From the NCBI RefSeq assembly GCF_932294415.1, contig NC_065543.1, positions 43,174,277 to 43,238,276 on the forward strand: DNA of 64,000 nt, given 5' to 3'. The position numbers and the translations under genes were made by a program. This DNA is from Quercus robur (lineage: Eukaryota > Streptophyta > Magnoliopsida > Fagales > Fagaceae). The notes beneath the pieces are model-generated. The model saw nothing but the letters and a program-made list of their open reading frames with translations. It searched no databases and was not told the origin of the DNA. Shown one piece after another: positions 11,205 to 22,847 of this stretch (positions within the stretch are counted from its first letter, which is position 1; each line of letters opens with the position of its first letter).

Positions 11205-12159
11205 GGGAAAATTTGCCAAATATATTTAAAAAAGAAAAAAGAGGAGAATAAACACCTAAATGAAATTATTTAGTTATGTAAGGACTCGATTCGTAACAAA
11301 CCGTAATAGTGTTGGGTTCGCACGTAAAAAGACCCAAACAATATCATTTGTAGAGCGTGGGTTTGAAAGGTTAGGCCTCAGTCACCAGACGGTGGGTTTT
11401 TCATTGTGTTCATATATGGTTTAAATCGTGTTCGCCCTGGGAGTCTTTCTCCTAGAGGCGGGTTGGGAGGCTCTGGCTTTTGGCCATTTTTCCCAGCCAC
11501 TGCTATGAATTGCTTACTTTTCTTTTTATACTAGCCTGTGTTTTTTATCCTTCGTCCACATGTAGGATCGACATTCCAAGACTGATACTTGTCCCATCAG
11601 CCCATACCCAGAGTGGTTGGGAGTGGTTGTAAAAGCTGGAGAGTATGGCTCTGTCAAGTGCAGAATATTGAATGGCAGTAAGGGCAGCTTTCCCTGGTCG
11701 CTATACTTTCCAGCATACCCTTTTCTATTGGCACAGATATTTTAGATTTTTTCCCAAGTTGTTTCTATACCATTTTTGCCCTTTCTTCTTGTGAGATCTT
11801 GGACATGCCGAGGACTGAATCGTCCTCGGCTGTGCCCTAAGGCTATTTTGTACTTGTATTAACGATCCTGGGCTATAACCCTTTTCGGCTCGGACCTTTA
11901 GACCCCAATGAATAAATGGGCCAGGGCCACAAACTATTGGGCCCCACAAGTTATATAGCATATTTTTAGGGACAAATTCAAATTCCAATTAGTATGGGTC
12001 CATATTGCTTAGAATTAGAGTTTGTCAAACTTGAGTTTAAGTTGGAACTCGAGTTAGACAAACTCAAGTTCCAAAAATATGCTACATAACTAAATAACTT
12101 CGTTTGAGTACTATTCTCTTAAATTTTTTCAGAAATTGTGATATAGAGCAAATTTTCCC
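11205..12159. mobile_element. Hairpin MITE with long inverted arms, split by a solo LTR
   Basis: The ends are GGGAAAATTTGCC (11205) and its complement GCAAATTTTCCC (ending 12159). Going inward, the two arms pair for roughly 100 bp (left arm 11205-11276 plus 11954-11975, right arm about 12070-12159), for example TTATTTAGTTATGTA against TACATAACTAAATAA. Without the solo LTR and its duplicated target the element is about 278 bp. Poly-T at both flanks could hide a 9-bp duplication, so a Mutator-like origin is possible but unproven. Its middle also folds (AGTTTGTC ... GACAAACT). Confidence 0.68.
11272..11953 (-). mobile_element. Solo LTR of a Ty3/gypsy (Tat-like) family
   Basis: The LTR is 11277-11948 (672 bp), starting TGTAAGG and ending CCCCACA. 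It is flanked by the 5-bp duplication AGTTA at 11272-11276 and 11949-11953, so the ends are certain. It is clearly related along its length to the LTRs of the element at 29996-34920 (shared phrases cttcgtccac, gactgatacttgtcccatc, gccgaggactg, gtcctcggc). Orientation is inferred from that relative. No internal region remains, as expected after LTR-LTR recombination. It sits inside the hairpin MITE. Confidence 0.88.
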
Positions 12160-12503
12160 TTTTTTATTTAATTAATTTATTTGAGAGATAGTTTCAATAT
12201 ATTGTATTCCATCATCATAATTGCTTTTTAATATTAAGCTAAGATATTAATTGAATTTTTAGTATAAGCGGAGAATGAAGTCCAAATATTGTATTCAATG
12301 ACAAAAATCTTTACTAACTAACTAGAACTCACAATTTCATTAATTTAATTTATAAAATGTTTTATAGTCGAATTCTTACTCCAAAAACTAATTGATGTAT
12401 TAGTACAATTATAAATCACTATCATCATAGAAATGAGTGAATTCTATGATTGCTTTTCTATCTTCAAAAAACTATTTTAAGATTAGGCAGGTGGGCCAAC
12501 TCC
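12160..12503. other. AT-rich spacer upstream of NFD4 copy 1
   Basis: Nothing recognisable; AT-rich sequence between the MITE and the small retroposon. Confidence 0.5.
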
Positions 12504-12515
12504 AGCTACAAATAG

Positions 12516-12562
<47 letters not shown>

Positions 12563-12681
12563 GAGACACTAAAGCGGGAGATGGTATAAGGTAGATGCAT
12601 GCATCCTCACACTCACATGAGGGTAGACTCCACACTTTGGATTTTCTCCTAAAGCGGAAAGGAATTTATAGCTACAAATAG
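12504..12681 (-). mobile_element. Short retroposon with 12-bp target duplication
   Basis: The insert 12516-12669 (154 bp) is flanked by perfect copies of AGCTACAAATAG at 12504-12515 and 12670-12681. A poly-T run of about 40 lies at the left side, meaning a poly-A tail on the minus strand. Size, tail and duplication length are those of a SINE or a 5'-truncated LINE/processed RNA. I could not see clear pol III A and B boxes, so the class is open. It lies about 40 bp upstream of the NFD4 copy-1 ATG. Confidence 0.72.
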
Positions 12682-12718
12682 TTGACAGGAAGGCAAGGCA
12701 AGAAAAAATACTGCAGGG

Positions 12719-15594
12719 ATGATGGAGAGGGTGAGTAGCAAATGGATGGCGACGGTGGCAAGCATGTGGATTCAGTGTAGCAGTGGTGCATACACCTTCC
12801 GGCCAACCCAAGGTTACGACCAATCCACGCTCGTAACCGTGGCCCTTTTTAGAGACATTGGCTTAGTCGGTGGGGTCCTCGCCGGCCTCCTCTACACCGC
12901 CGTGACAAGCAGCAGTAACCACTCTGGTTTCGGTGGACCATGGGTGGTTCTCCTTGCCGGAGCAATCCAGAGTTTCTTAGGCTATTTTCTAACGTGGGCT
13001 TCTGTCGTGGGGTTAATCCAACGACCTCCGGTGCCTTTGATAGTTTCAGGGGCGGAGCCAAGGGGGGGCGAGGGGGGGCAACTTCCCCCCCTGACCTTCC
13101 TCCCAAACCCCTTTAGTATAAGATTTCTGGATTACTTTGCTCCCCCCACGCCAAGAATTTCTAGACAAATTTCAAAGACAACCAATTAACATCAAATTCT
13201 AACCCATAATTTCAGTTAACTATGCAAATGATACAAATTTGATAGTTTGATGCCGAAATTAATTCCCCCCAACAAAGAGAAGAGTATACAATATGTTATA
13301 TATCTTAAAACGAAAACAAAGAGCTGTTTAACAGCATTCGAGACACCTGCAAAATTAGAATTGGCTACCACAGTGTTCTGATACAAAGAACTGCTTAATA
13401 TGCTTCTGTCAAATACCTAAAGTTCAAGTAAATTGAGATTTTACATTCTATTGATCTAATATCATGAATGTTTGTGAGAGTTAGTGCCTTATGAGGTGGC
13501 TTGTTATTCTCTAGCAGCACATGCAAGAACTTGATGTGCTGTCATGAGATGTGCTACACACTTGTACCTTTATCAACAAAGTTATACTAAATATCATACT
13601 AGAGAAAAAAGATACAAAGAGATAATACTAAATTGGACACATTGACACTTACTAATTTTTTTTTTTAATGGGAGATACACAACACTTAATCTTTACAACA
13701 ATTGAAATTCAATTTTCATCACACTTTTTAAGTTTAAATAAAAATCGTCTACTAAATTGTGTTTAAAATATTTCATGGCTCCAACTCTAACTAGCGGATC
13801 CATACTTTCAAATTTTGTCTAATTTTTTCATGACACTAAATCTCTAATGCTTACATCTTTTCACTAATCTTTTTTTTTCCCCCTCAATCTCTTTGACTCT
13901 TTCATTGTTTCAAATTCTATGTTTTGGTAACAAACTTTGAGGCTTTTTAGCAATGAAGTGTTAAAAATTAATTAAAAAATTGAGTGGAAGATCAATAGAT
14001 GAACAATTGTGTTTCCAAAGTTTCCTATAATTTTGCCCCCCCTGAATTGAAATCTTGGCTCCGTCACTGGATAGTTTGATGTGTCTCTTCATGTACTTGT
14101 CCAGTCAATCTCTGCCGTTATTTAACACAGCCAATATGGTTTCAGGTGTTCAAAACTTCCAAGATTATAGTGGGACCATTGTGGGTATCATGAAGGTATA
14201 TTTACATATATAAATTTCTTTTTCTGTTCATTGTTTTTCTCAAGGTGAATTTGAAGGCCTATTTTGCTAAATGTTTGATTTTTGGGAATTATATTTCTAA
14301 AATCAAGTTATTTAGTTATTTAGTTACGTAGTTAAACAAAAATCAAGTTAAAGTAAAACTTGATGCCACCAGAGTCGAGTTTAATTTATGCTGTGGCAAC
14401 ATACTAAACCTTAGTTCTTAGTTCTTAGTTTCATCTCCCTTCTGTAATATATTACTCTCTTTGCCAGGGATTTGGTGGAATTAGTGGAGCAATAATAATT
14501 CATGTATATGACACATTCTACAAGGGCGAGCCGAGTAAATTCCTTCTAATGCTTGCTCTGTTGCCTACATTCATCACCCTTGTGCTTATGCTTTTGGTAA
14601 AAATTTTATAAAACAAACACAGGTGATGATAAGAAGCACTTGAAGGATTTCTCTGCAGTTGTTATGATCATTGCTGGTTATCTCATGATTATAATAATTT
14701 TGGAAAACATCTTCAGTTTACCATTACGGGCACACAAATTCACCTTTACACTTCTTTTGCTTCTACTCGCATCACCACTTGGAATTGCAATCAAAGCCCA
14801 AAAGGACGACTCTAAGAGAATTATGGAAACATTTTCCTCAAGAGTCTTCTGTAGCCAACGATATAGCATATCATGAACTGCCCAGTTGTGAGGGTAAAGT
14901 TAATGTTGCTCTAGATGACGAAGTTCTATTTGATGAAGAAGGCATGAATCTTTTGCAAGCCATGTGCACTGTAAACTTTTGGTTGTTGTTTATTGTTACG
15001 ATATGTGGATTGGGCTCTACACAGGCTGTGATTAACAACTTGAGCCAAATGGGACAATCTCTCAATTACACTAGTGTGGAGGTGAATAATTTGGTCTCTT
15101 TATGGAGTGTCTGGGATTGTCTTGGCCGTGTTGGATTTGGGTATTTATCAGATTATTTACTACACAAAAGAGGCTTGGCAAGACCATTGTTGTTGGCTGC
15201 TACTCTGGCAACAATGGTTATTGGCCACATTGTTATTGCTTATGGTATATTATATGTGGGTTCGATCCTAATAGCCATTTGTGATGGTTCACTGTGGGCA
15301 TTAAATCCCACAATTACTAAAGATATATTTGGTATTAGGCATATGGGTACTATTTTCCACGCTATTACCATAGCAGGTCCTGTTGGATGTTATATTTTAT
15401 CTGTCAAACTTATTGGCTATATTTACGATAAGGAAGCAGGTGGCGATGACCACTCTTGCTTTGGCACTCGCTGCTTTATGTCATCATTTATTATCGTGGC
15501 ATCCTTGGCCCTTCTGGGTTTTCTTTTGGCCGTTACACTATTCTTTCGTACCAAGAGGTTTTATTCGCTGAGGAGAAAGTACTTTGTAAAATGA
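12719..15594 (+). pseudogene. NFD4-like transporter copy 1, pseudogene
   Basis: Same two-exon layout as the intact copies: exon 1 12719-14195 (interrupted by an hAT element), GT-AG intron 14196-14467, exon 2 14468-15594. Exon 1 lacks eight codons present in copy 3 (the FSVYSSVLKS region), in frame. The hAT insertion and a few extra bases at its target disrupt exon 1. In exon 2 an extra base near 14608 brings a stop (LVKIL*), and about 50 bp are missing near 14840, shifting frame again; the rest (FDEEGMNLLQAMC ... FYSLRRKYFVK) is well preserved to a TGA at 15592-15594. It is most like copy 3, and the 3' flanks also match (16060-16690 with 47210-48500). Late, probably recent, loss of function. 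Confidence 0.88.
13039..14077. mobile_element. hAT-superfamily non-autonomous element in NFD4 copy 1
   Basis: The element is 13047-14069 (1023 bp). Its ends are CAGGGGCGGAGCCAAG and, as complement, CAGTGACGGAGCCAAG, typical hAT terminal repeats. It is flanked by the 8-bp duplication GATAGTTT (13039-13046 and 14070-14077), the hAT signature length. The interior is AT-rich and has no transposase-like reading frame, so it needed an outside transposase. G-rich subterminal repeats (gggggggcgagggggggc / tgcccccc) flank the interior. Inserted in exon 1 of the pseudogene. Confidence 0.88.
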
Positions 15595-16927
15595 TGGAGT
15601 AATAAAAGAACTTTTTTTTTTTTTTTAATAAGAATATTGTAACTTCCACTAAGAAGAAGAAAAATGTAATACATCATGAGTTAAAACAGACTTAATAATA
15701 CTAGAATTTTCCTCTATCTATGTTACATAGCTAACAACGTCATTGACATATTGCATCAATACATTTTCCTTTATCGCTTTACATGGCATACTTACACCAT
15801 TTTGAACTCTCGCATCTTTTGCTGGATGCCCAAGATAATATTAGCTATAATAATCGAAGACGTAGCCATGGTAATCGGAGACACACCTATATTATTTACG
15901 CCGTCAGACATAATTTTTGAATTACATTCAAATAAATACTGCCTCTTGAATAACCGCATCCCATGCAGCAACAAACAAAAAAAAAAAGATACTCTCTTCT
16001 TTGCTTCTGCCTCCAGAGGTCTTGGTGGAAATTCTTGCTCATTGCGGCTTCCACCCTTTCTTCTAAATGTACAAACTTTGTGTATAACGTCATGGCTGAG
16101 GCCATTCTGTTTTTTCTTGCATTATAGGTGCACCGTTATCGCACAACTCTTCTTACAAGGGTGATGTAAAAGAAATTTGAAATGTCTCTTTCCTTACCCT
16201 AATCAATTCATAATTTACTTTGAATTTTATAATGTTAAATATTTTTTAAAATTATTGTTTTTAAATGAATAAATGGTCACAATACAATAGAAAGTTCAAC
16301 CAAAAAAAAAAAAATTTACAATTTATTGTAATAATCCTGTAAATATTTGACATACAAGAATCTGTCAAGACCCAAAAAATAAAAGGCAACGGTCACAAGA
16401 AACAAGCTTTGTGGAGACACTACTTCGGTTTGTCCTATATATATGGAGAATCTAAGTTTAAATCTTTTTATTCACTTGTTATAATAATAAAAAATAATAA
16501 TAATAATTGATAACAATTTCTTGTCACAACCATGAAATTAAATTATATGGTATGCAAGACTTTCTTTCCATCAGAATAAGAATCAACTTAAGTCGGCTCC
16601 TAAACATAAATTTTTCCAGAGTTTGCATCATGCATTTGAAACCAAAGATGGTTTGAAACTATGCTATTGTCAACGAATGTTTTTGGTTTTTCTTTTACCT
16701 TTAATTTTTTTTTTAAATTTGTATTTAAAAGTTTTTTTTCATAAAAAAAAATATATTAAAGAGTATTTTTTTAGTGGCTAATGGCATTTTTGGACAGAAG
16801 GATTAACAGTGACAATAAATAAAAACTTCATGGACTAAATTGATAAAAATAAATAAATAAACTTTAATGTCAAAAATGACAATTTACCAAACTCAAAGGG
16901 TTTAATTTGTATTTTAGCCTATATTTA
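15595..16927. other. 3' flank of NFD4 copy 1 with an extra insertion
   Basis: About 16065-16690 matches the 3' flank of copy 3 (47210-48500): a shared stretch begins caaactttgtgtata and includes catggctgaggccat and ctctttccttaccctaatc. The piece about 15605-16062 has no counterpart there, so it is probably an insertion or was lost from copy 3; it starts with a poly-T run. A short minus-strand frame (15792-15908) lies in it, but I see no recognisable domain. 16690-16927 is AT-rich with poly-T/A runs. Confidence 0.55.
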
Positions 16928-17071
16928 GGAGCCGTTTAGTAAGAGATTTATAGTATCGTTATTTAAGTATTGTGAAAATACGTGTGAGTTAAAAAGTGTT
17001 GTAAAAATACGTCTTATAGTATTTAAACACTAAAAACTGTTATTTAAACAATAATACCAAACATCCCCTTA
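16925..17071. mobile_element. Tourist-like MITE with TTA target duplication
   Basis: The element is 16928-17068 (141 bp). Its ends GGAGCCGTTTAGTA and, as complement, GGGGATGTTTGGTA form imperfect inverted repeats. TTA flanks both sides (16925-16927 and 17069-17071), the TWA duplication of PIF/Harbinger elements. Non-coding. Confidence 0.6.
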
Positions 17072-17663
17072 GTTATGCTAGATGTGTACATGTGAATTTT
17101 TTTTTATGGATGTGAAGTACATGTGGATGTTGATATCAAGTTTGAGAGATTTTTTTTTTTTTTTTTTTTTGAGAATCAAGTTTGAGATAGTTAAATTGGA
17201 AAAGCTGATTTGTATTAAGCAAAATGTGTATATTACATTGCTTTGCATTACATATGTAGCAAGAGTCGCGGGAAATAATTATTAAAAAAAAAAAAATCCT
17301 AATAGCCATCTGATGTAGCATAATAGAATTACAGTTCTGCTACTCGTGTTAATCTTCCTAATAGCCATCTAAGCTACTTATAGTAATTTGTACTGTGTAT
17401 TTACTATACTGCTTGTCATATAGCAGCTCTCAGTGTATTTACTATGTTTACATCCTGGTTTGTATAAATGTTGTTATTTTACTATCTAGAAAGTTACTTT
17501 ATTTATTATACTATTTCACTTTACAATATACATAATATCTTTGTCTATATTTTAACATACAACCCATTATAGTAGTACTAGTCTTTGAGCATGCGTGTGG
17601 AGCTCTTCTATTTTTTTAGGTAAAAGTTAATAATTTGAATAAATTATAATTTGGGATTAATAT
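17072..17663. other. Spacer before the gypsy element
   Basis: No gene seen. It contains a poly-T run at 17151-17170 and a short direct repeat (tcctaatagccatct at about 17299 and 17356). Confidence 0.5.
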
Positions 17664-18444
17664 TGTAGGGTCACAATTTGGGGCCCAAGCCCAAATTGTA
17701 TGGAAAGTTGGTCCAATGAGCCCAATACAATGAATTTGTAGAGAATGTGTCAAAGAACTAGGTCCTAATGAATTGGACAACGGCTAGTATTGGACTAAAT
17801 GATAATCAAGCACAAATAAGAGATATTGATGTCAGTGGACTTTCAGTCCGAGGAGGCCACAATTATTGTATATTGATTACAGTTGGATACTAAGACAGTT
17901 CAAATTGCTACAATGTTCTCTCTTTATTTTTCTCATCCCCCTCCATGAAAGGGTCATTCTCCTTATATATCTTTATTTGAATAATCTTTACCCTCCACTT
18001 GTTGTTCATCCGAAACTCTACTTGAGTGCTTGTCCCATCAGACACCCTCCCTAACTCTTTGTGAGTTGCGGTAGCCAAGGTAACACTGTTCAAAGATCTT
18101 CTCTACATAAATACGGCCAGAAAAGTAGCTACAGTGCATTTAATGTAGTGGTGACAAACTTCTCTTAGATATTTTCAGGTTTCTTTCCTTCTCATGTGTC
18201 CGCGAAGTACATCTACGTCATTGAAGCTTCCTGAAAGGTCGCTTTAATTGCTGGATTATGTATTTTGACCCCCTATTCATTAAGTCCGAGGAGGATGTAC
18301 TCCTTGGACGATCCTTCATTTGCCTTGTGCTAATGGGGACCTAGTCTGGGAATATCTTATAATTATTTGCTTATCCTCAGACCCATTTGTGTCCTTGGAT
18401 AAAACCTAAGGCCCAATATACGATCCTGGGCCCTTGCCCCTACA
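17664..18444 (-). repeat. 3' LTR of the Tat-lineage element
   Basis: 781 bp, starting TGTAGGG and ending CCCTACA on the plus strand. Next to it inside the element lies a purine-rich tract on the minus strand (complement of atagctcctcaaaacttc, 18445-18462), the polypurine tract that primes second-strand synthesis, which identifies this as the 3' LTR. Confidence 0.92.
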
Positions 18445-18718
18445 ATAGCTCCTCAAAACTTCAATTTTTCTTCCATTCGAAGAGAAAAGTAAGGTTTTGA
18501 TTTTCTAAGAGCTAATATCATTTGAATTTGTTGACCGCACGTGCAAAAGTTCCGTTTTTTGTGCATTATGATTACACTTGACGCTTTGCAACCCACAAAG
18601 CGTCATTAATTGCTCCAAGCGGCGTGTTGTCCCCCAGATCCAATGGTGAAGCTTAGATCCAACGACTGAGCTTTTTCTTGGAATTTTGAGCGGGATAACT
18701 CTCATTCATTTCCACTCC

Positions 18719-20378
18719 CTATATAAAGCCTCGAGGGAACTTACCTTCCCTTTACTTTACCAATCTTCAAGCTCCCTAGTGATCTCCAGCGATCTAACTC
18801 ACAGAACTCTCTAAACTGCAAAACTTTTGAAACCTTTTCTTCGAGATCTCTTTGTAAGTCTTTTAAAAACAACAGAGATAAACATACTTATTCCTGTAAG
18901 TTCTTGTTCTTTTATATTCTCCCTTTTAATCTCGGCCATCCTCCTCGGCCTTCTTTTTTGTTTTGAAAACTTCTTTCTGCGTCATTTCTGCTCGTTCAAA
19001 TGGGTAGATTTAAGTATTTGGTGGACTCCCCGGCTAGCATGGAGAGCTTTAGGTCTAGGTACCACATCCCCCCAGGAGTAGGTCTACAGTATTGTCCTCC
19101 AGAAGGTGTACTTTTGGATAGAAAAAGGGGTGAAGTTGTCATTCCGATGATCGCCTTTATAGAGGGAGGAATGACACTTCCTATGGATAGAATAACTAAG
19201 GACTATCTGCTCAATCATAGATTATGTCCACATCAATGTGCTCCAAATATGTTTAGGTTTTTAGGCTGTGTAGATGCACTAAACGACCAAATGAACCTCG
19301 ATCTCACATGGCACGATGTTGCCCATCTGTACGAGTGTCAGTCCCTTTCAAGAGGATATTACCTCAAATCTCAGTCTGATGAGGTGAGATTGATATCCCC
19401 TCCCAAAGTCCAACAAAGGCATGAAGGACGATTACCTAGTTGTCTCCGGGGGATGGCACGATGGTCTTCACTACCCAGTTAGAGCAGGAACACCAGGTGG
19501 GGTATGCTAGGACCAGGTCTCTCGACCGAGACCTTAGTTTTCTGAGCTCTCTCTATTCATTTTTGATAGTTTGCCTCCTCGGATAATGTTCATTGTTGGT
19601 TTAACAATGTTTGCCTTCTAGGGAGTTTTTGCAGATAAAGGGCACGTTTCTCTGAAGCTCAACTTTATTAACGTCCCCGGGCTCAACTTTTTGCTGAGAT
19701 CGGAGATATTCGTGAGCGAGGATAATCAACTATGGGCCGCTCATCTAATCCTAGTTTACGAGTCTTTGTTGCATATCTACCAGGACGCAAGCCAAGTGTT
19801 AAGAGCAGGTAACCCCCACCTTGCTCGAATAGACGTTTCGAAATCGAGGTTCCTTGCCAGGTGGGATTTACCTCCCGTGGTATTACTTGCTCAACAAAAG
19901 CCTCTGCAATTTGCAATACTGCTCCAACAAGTTCCACTCGCAGCCGTAGCAGCAGCGGAAGGGATAGCCTCCTCCTCACATTTGTCACTTGAGGAGGAGA
20001 TAGACAAGTTTAATTTTGCCGAGGAGGAGAGAACTCCTGAGAGGCTTGTGAAGATTTTGGACTCGAAGACCGAGTCTGATAGGCTTTCTATCGCTCATTA
20101 ACCAGGATAGACCGCTGCTTTCGTTGAAACAAGCTCTGAGGAAATAGAGATCATGGATCTTAAGAAGAGGCCGAGCTTAAGGGGTTTGATTGCTAACAGA
20201 GGTAAGGGAGCAACTCCACCTGAAGCTCCTAAGGCCCAAACCTCTGCCAACCTTCCTCTTCCCCCCCCCCCCCCTCCTCTTCCTATTGACCAAGGTCCGC
20301 ATGTCAATCCTGATTCGAAGAAGAAAAAACTTTCTTAGGAGTTGGAAGAGGGGGAAATGCCTCCACAGAGGGGCACAA

Positions 20379-20415
<37 letters not shown>

Positions 20416-21580
20416 GAAAGACCCCCGAGACAAGAGGTCGAAGTCCATGGAGAGCGGAGACAACGTTGAGATACGCTGTCAGCAGTGTACGTGGGCTCCC
20501 GTGATAGAGATGGACGAGATCCCTATTCCCTATGATTCCATGATAAGGGAATCCAGTAGGGGGCACTCCATGTACTTGGCCCAAGCCTTAGAGCAACCCC
20601 TCCTCCTCCCAAAGAATATGGATGCCCTTAGGCGGATGAGGTAGCCTGGCTTGTTTATGTCTCTAAAAAGAGATCTCACGATGGTGAGTATAGTTTCGTC
20701 GGAATTTCAATTCATCTCCCCTTTCCACTCACATATATTTTGTAGGTGTAATCCTCTTGTTGTTTTATGCAGGTCACTCAACAAGTCTTTATGGCCAAAG
20801 AATGAATCAGAAACGCCCATAATAAATTCGAGGCCGAGTCTAATTTATGTCGCGAGGTGGAGAAGGTGCTAGGGTCTATTAAGGAGGAGAAGACCTAACT
20901 GGCCGAGAAGCTCAAAACCTCCGAGCACGAAAGTCTAAGTGTCGTGGCAGGGCTTAAGACAGCCGAGACTCAGGCTGAGGACCAGCGCAAGCTTCTCTTT
21001 ACCACAGAGCTGAATCTATCCACGGAGAAGGCTACGGTTCTGAAGGCTACGGTTCTGAGTCTGAAGGCCGAGCTGGAAAAGGATAAGGCAGAGGCCCAGG
21101 CGGTCAAGGAAGCTGCTCAGGCTGCAGAGATAGCAGCCTGTGAGAGGGAGATGCTCGAGACAAAGCAGAGGTTGTCTAAAGAGGTAGCCGAAGTGTGTAG
21201 GGACTACTGCACTATGACCTGGAATGAGGCTCTTAACAGTGCAGGGGTCCCGGCAGACTCTGAGCTGAGGAGGGCGGAGAAAGTGTATTTTCCAGATCCC
21301 ATCAGAGAGATCCCAACCGACCCTTCCTCAGCTACTTTGCCCTTACCTTCTCTTGAGCAGGTTCCTAGCGCTCAAGATCTTACCGTTGACGTTGGGCTCC
21401 TTTACTGGAGCAGGCATGGGTAAAGAAAGCCTCCCTTCAGCTAGTGATGCTCCGTCTGAGGATACCCTCACCATTAAGGACGTGATCTCTCAGGCTAAGG
21501 TAACTGAAAAGCCTAAGGATGGGGATGCCCAGCCCAAGACTGCCACTACCAAGGAGGATCCCCATCCAAAGAAAAAGTAG
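18719..21580 (+). pseudogene. Extra opposite-strand ORF region of the Tat element
   Basis: A coding-like region runs against gag-pol. A TATA-like ctatataaagcc lies at about 18718-18729, a leader follows, and an ATG at 19000 opens a 160-residue stretch (MGRFKYLVDSPASMESFRSR...). Further coding-like pieces follow to 21580; the last (about 20944-21423) is rich in Ala, Glu, Lys and Leu and looks like a coiled coil. Tat-group elements are known to carry extra ORFs here, some related to plant mobile-domain/transposase-like proteins; the role is unknown. A homopolymer-rich part (poly-C 20262-20273, poly-A 20383-20414) lies in the middle. The region is broken. Confidence 0.62.
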
Positions 21581-21880
21581 TTGTAGGGTTTTACTTTTCT
21601 TGTTTTCTCTTCTCGAGATTTTTGTAGCTTGTAATATATTTTTGAAGTTAATGAATGAACCTTTCCTTTTATTCTCTGAATCTTTATTTTTGCGCTCTTA
21701 GAATTTGTCATTATTATCGTAGACGAGTTTAATAATGTATTTAGCAATAAAGAGTTGCTATCCACTTATACCATGGATTAATCCTCATACAATGAGTATT
21801 GAATTTAGAGGAGATAAGTAATATACCTCGTATCTCGAGTTCTGTTTAACATTTATAAGAGTGCTCTTGTGCGTCAAAAG

Positions 21881-22520
21881 TAGTTAATTTCCCCTAAGCC
21901 TGTGGTTCGAGGATCCATGCCTGACTTAGGTTTTGTTTAATACTTGAGAAGATGTCCAAAGTAGTTAATTTTCCTTAAGCCTGTGGTCCAAGGAACCATC
22001 CAAGACTTAGGTTTTGTTTAAATACATGGCTAGATGTCTAAAGTAATTAATTTCCCTTAAGCTTGTGGTCCGAAGAGCCATCTAGGACTTAGATTCTGTT
22101 TAAATACTCAAAAGAATGTCTAAAGTAATTAATTTCCTCTAAGCCTGTGGTCCGAAGAGCCATCCAGGACTTAGGTTCTGTTTAAATACTTGAAAGGATG
22201 TCTAAGTAATTAATTACCCCTAAACTTGTGGTTCGAGGAGCCATCTAGGACTTAGGTTCTATTTAAATACTTGAAAGGATGACAAAATAATTAATTTCCC
22301 CTAAACCTGTGGCCCGAGGAGCCATCCAAGACTTAGGTTTTGTTTAAATACTTGTAAGGATGACAAAGTAATTAATTTCCCCTAAACCTGTGGTCGGAGG
22401 AGCCATCCAAGACTTATGTTCTGTTTAAATACTTGTAAGGATGACAAAGTAATTAATTTCCCCTAAACTTGTGGTTCGAGGAGCCATCTAGGACTTAGGT
22501 TCTGTTTAAATACTGAGCTA
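21881..22520 (+). repeat. Tandem array, about 8 units of 80-84 bp, in the Tat element
   Basis: Units start at about 21881, 21961, 22043, 22126, 22205, 22288, 22371 and 22450. Each has gtaattaatttcccctaa, a core of the form GGTCCGAGGAGCCATC, then ACTTAGGTTCTGTTTAAATA. Units differ by several percent. The array lies between the end of pol and the opposite-strand ORF. The same core forms the 81-bp array of the relative at 29996-34920. Confidence 0.88.
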
Positions 22521-22847
22521 GATTGAGAGACGAGAAGCACAAGGTCTTCATACAACAAAAGAACTTATTAAGAAAGGAAATTTTCATTAATAATATTACC
22601 TTTTTAGGTTGTTTACATTCCAAGGGCATGGTATAACATGCTTATCTAAATCTTCTAGAAAATATGCCTCAATACCAGCCACTAAGGTGATGTGATATGG
22701 TCTTTCCCAATTTAGTCCCAGCTTCCCCTATGCTGGGTTTTTAGCATTGCCCAGAACTTTCCTCAACACTAAGTCCCCAGGCACTAATGGCCTCAGTTTT
22801 ACTTTGGCATCATAACCTTGCTTAAGTTTGTGTTGGTAGTACGCTAG

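Noticed and set aside
12849-13106. Minus-strand frame opposite NFD4 copy 1
   Set aside because: It is the antisense shadow of exon 1 plus the hAT end; the plus-strand frame has the family homology.
16225-16260. Possible terminator-like hairpins and poly-T runs across the window
   Set aside because: Homopolymer runs are common in plant intergenic DNA, and no pol III gene ends at them.
20342-20644. Lys-rich small protein frame in the gypsy element
   Set aside because: It is created by a poly-A run of about 32 within the broken opposite-strand region.
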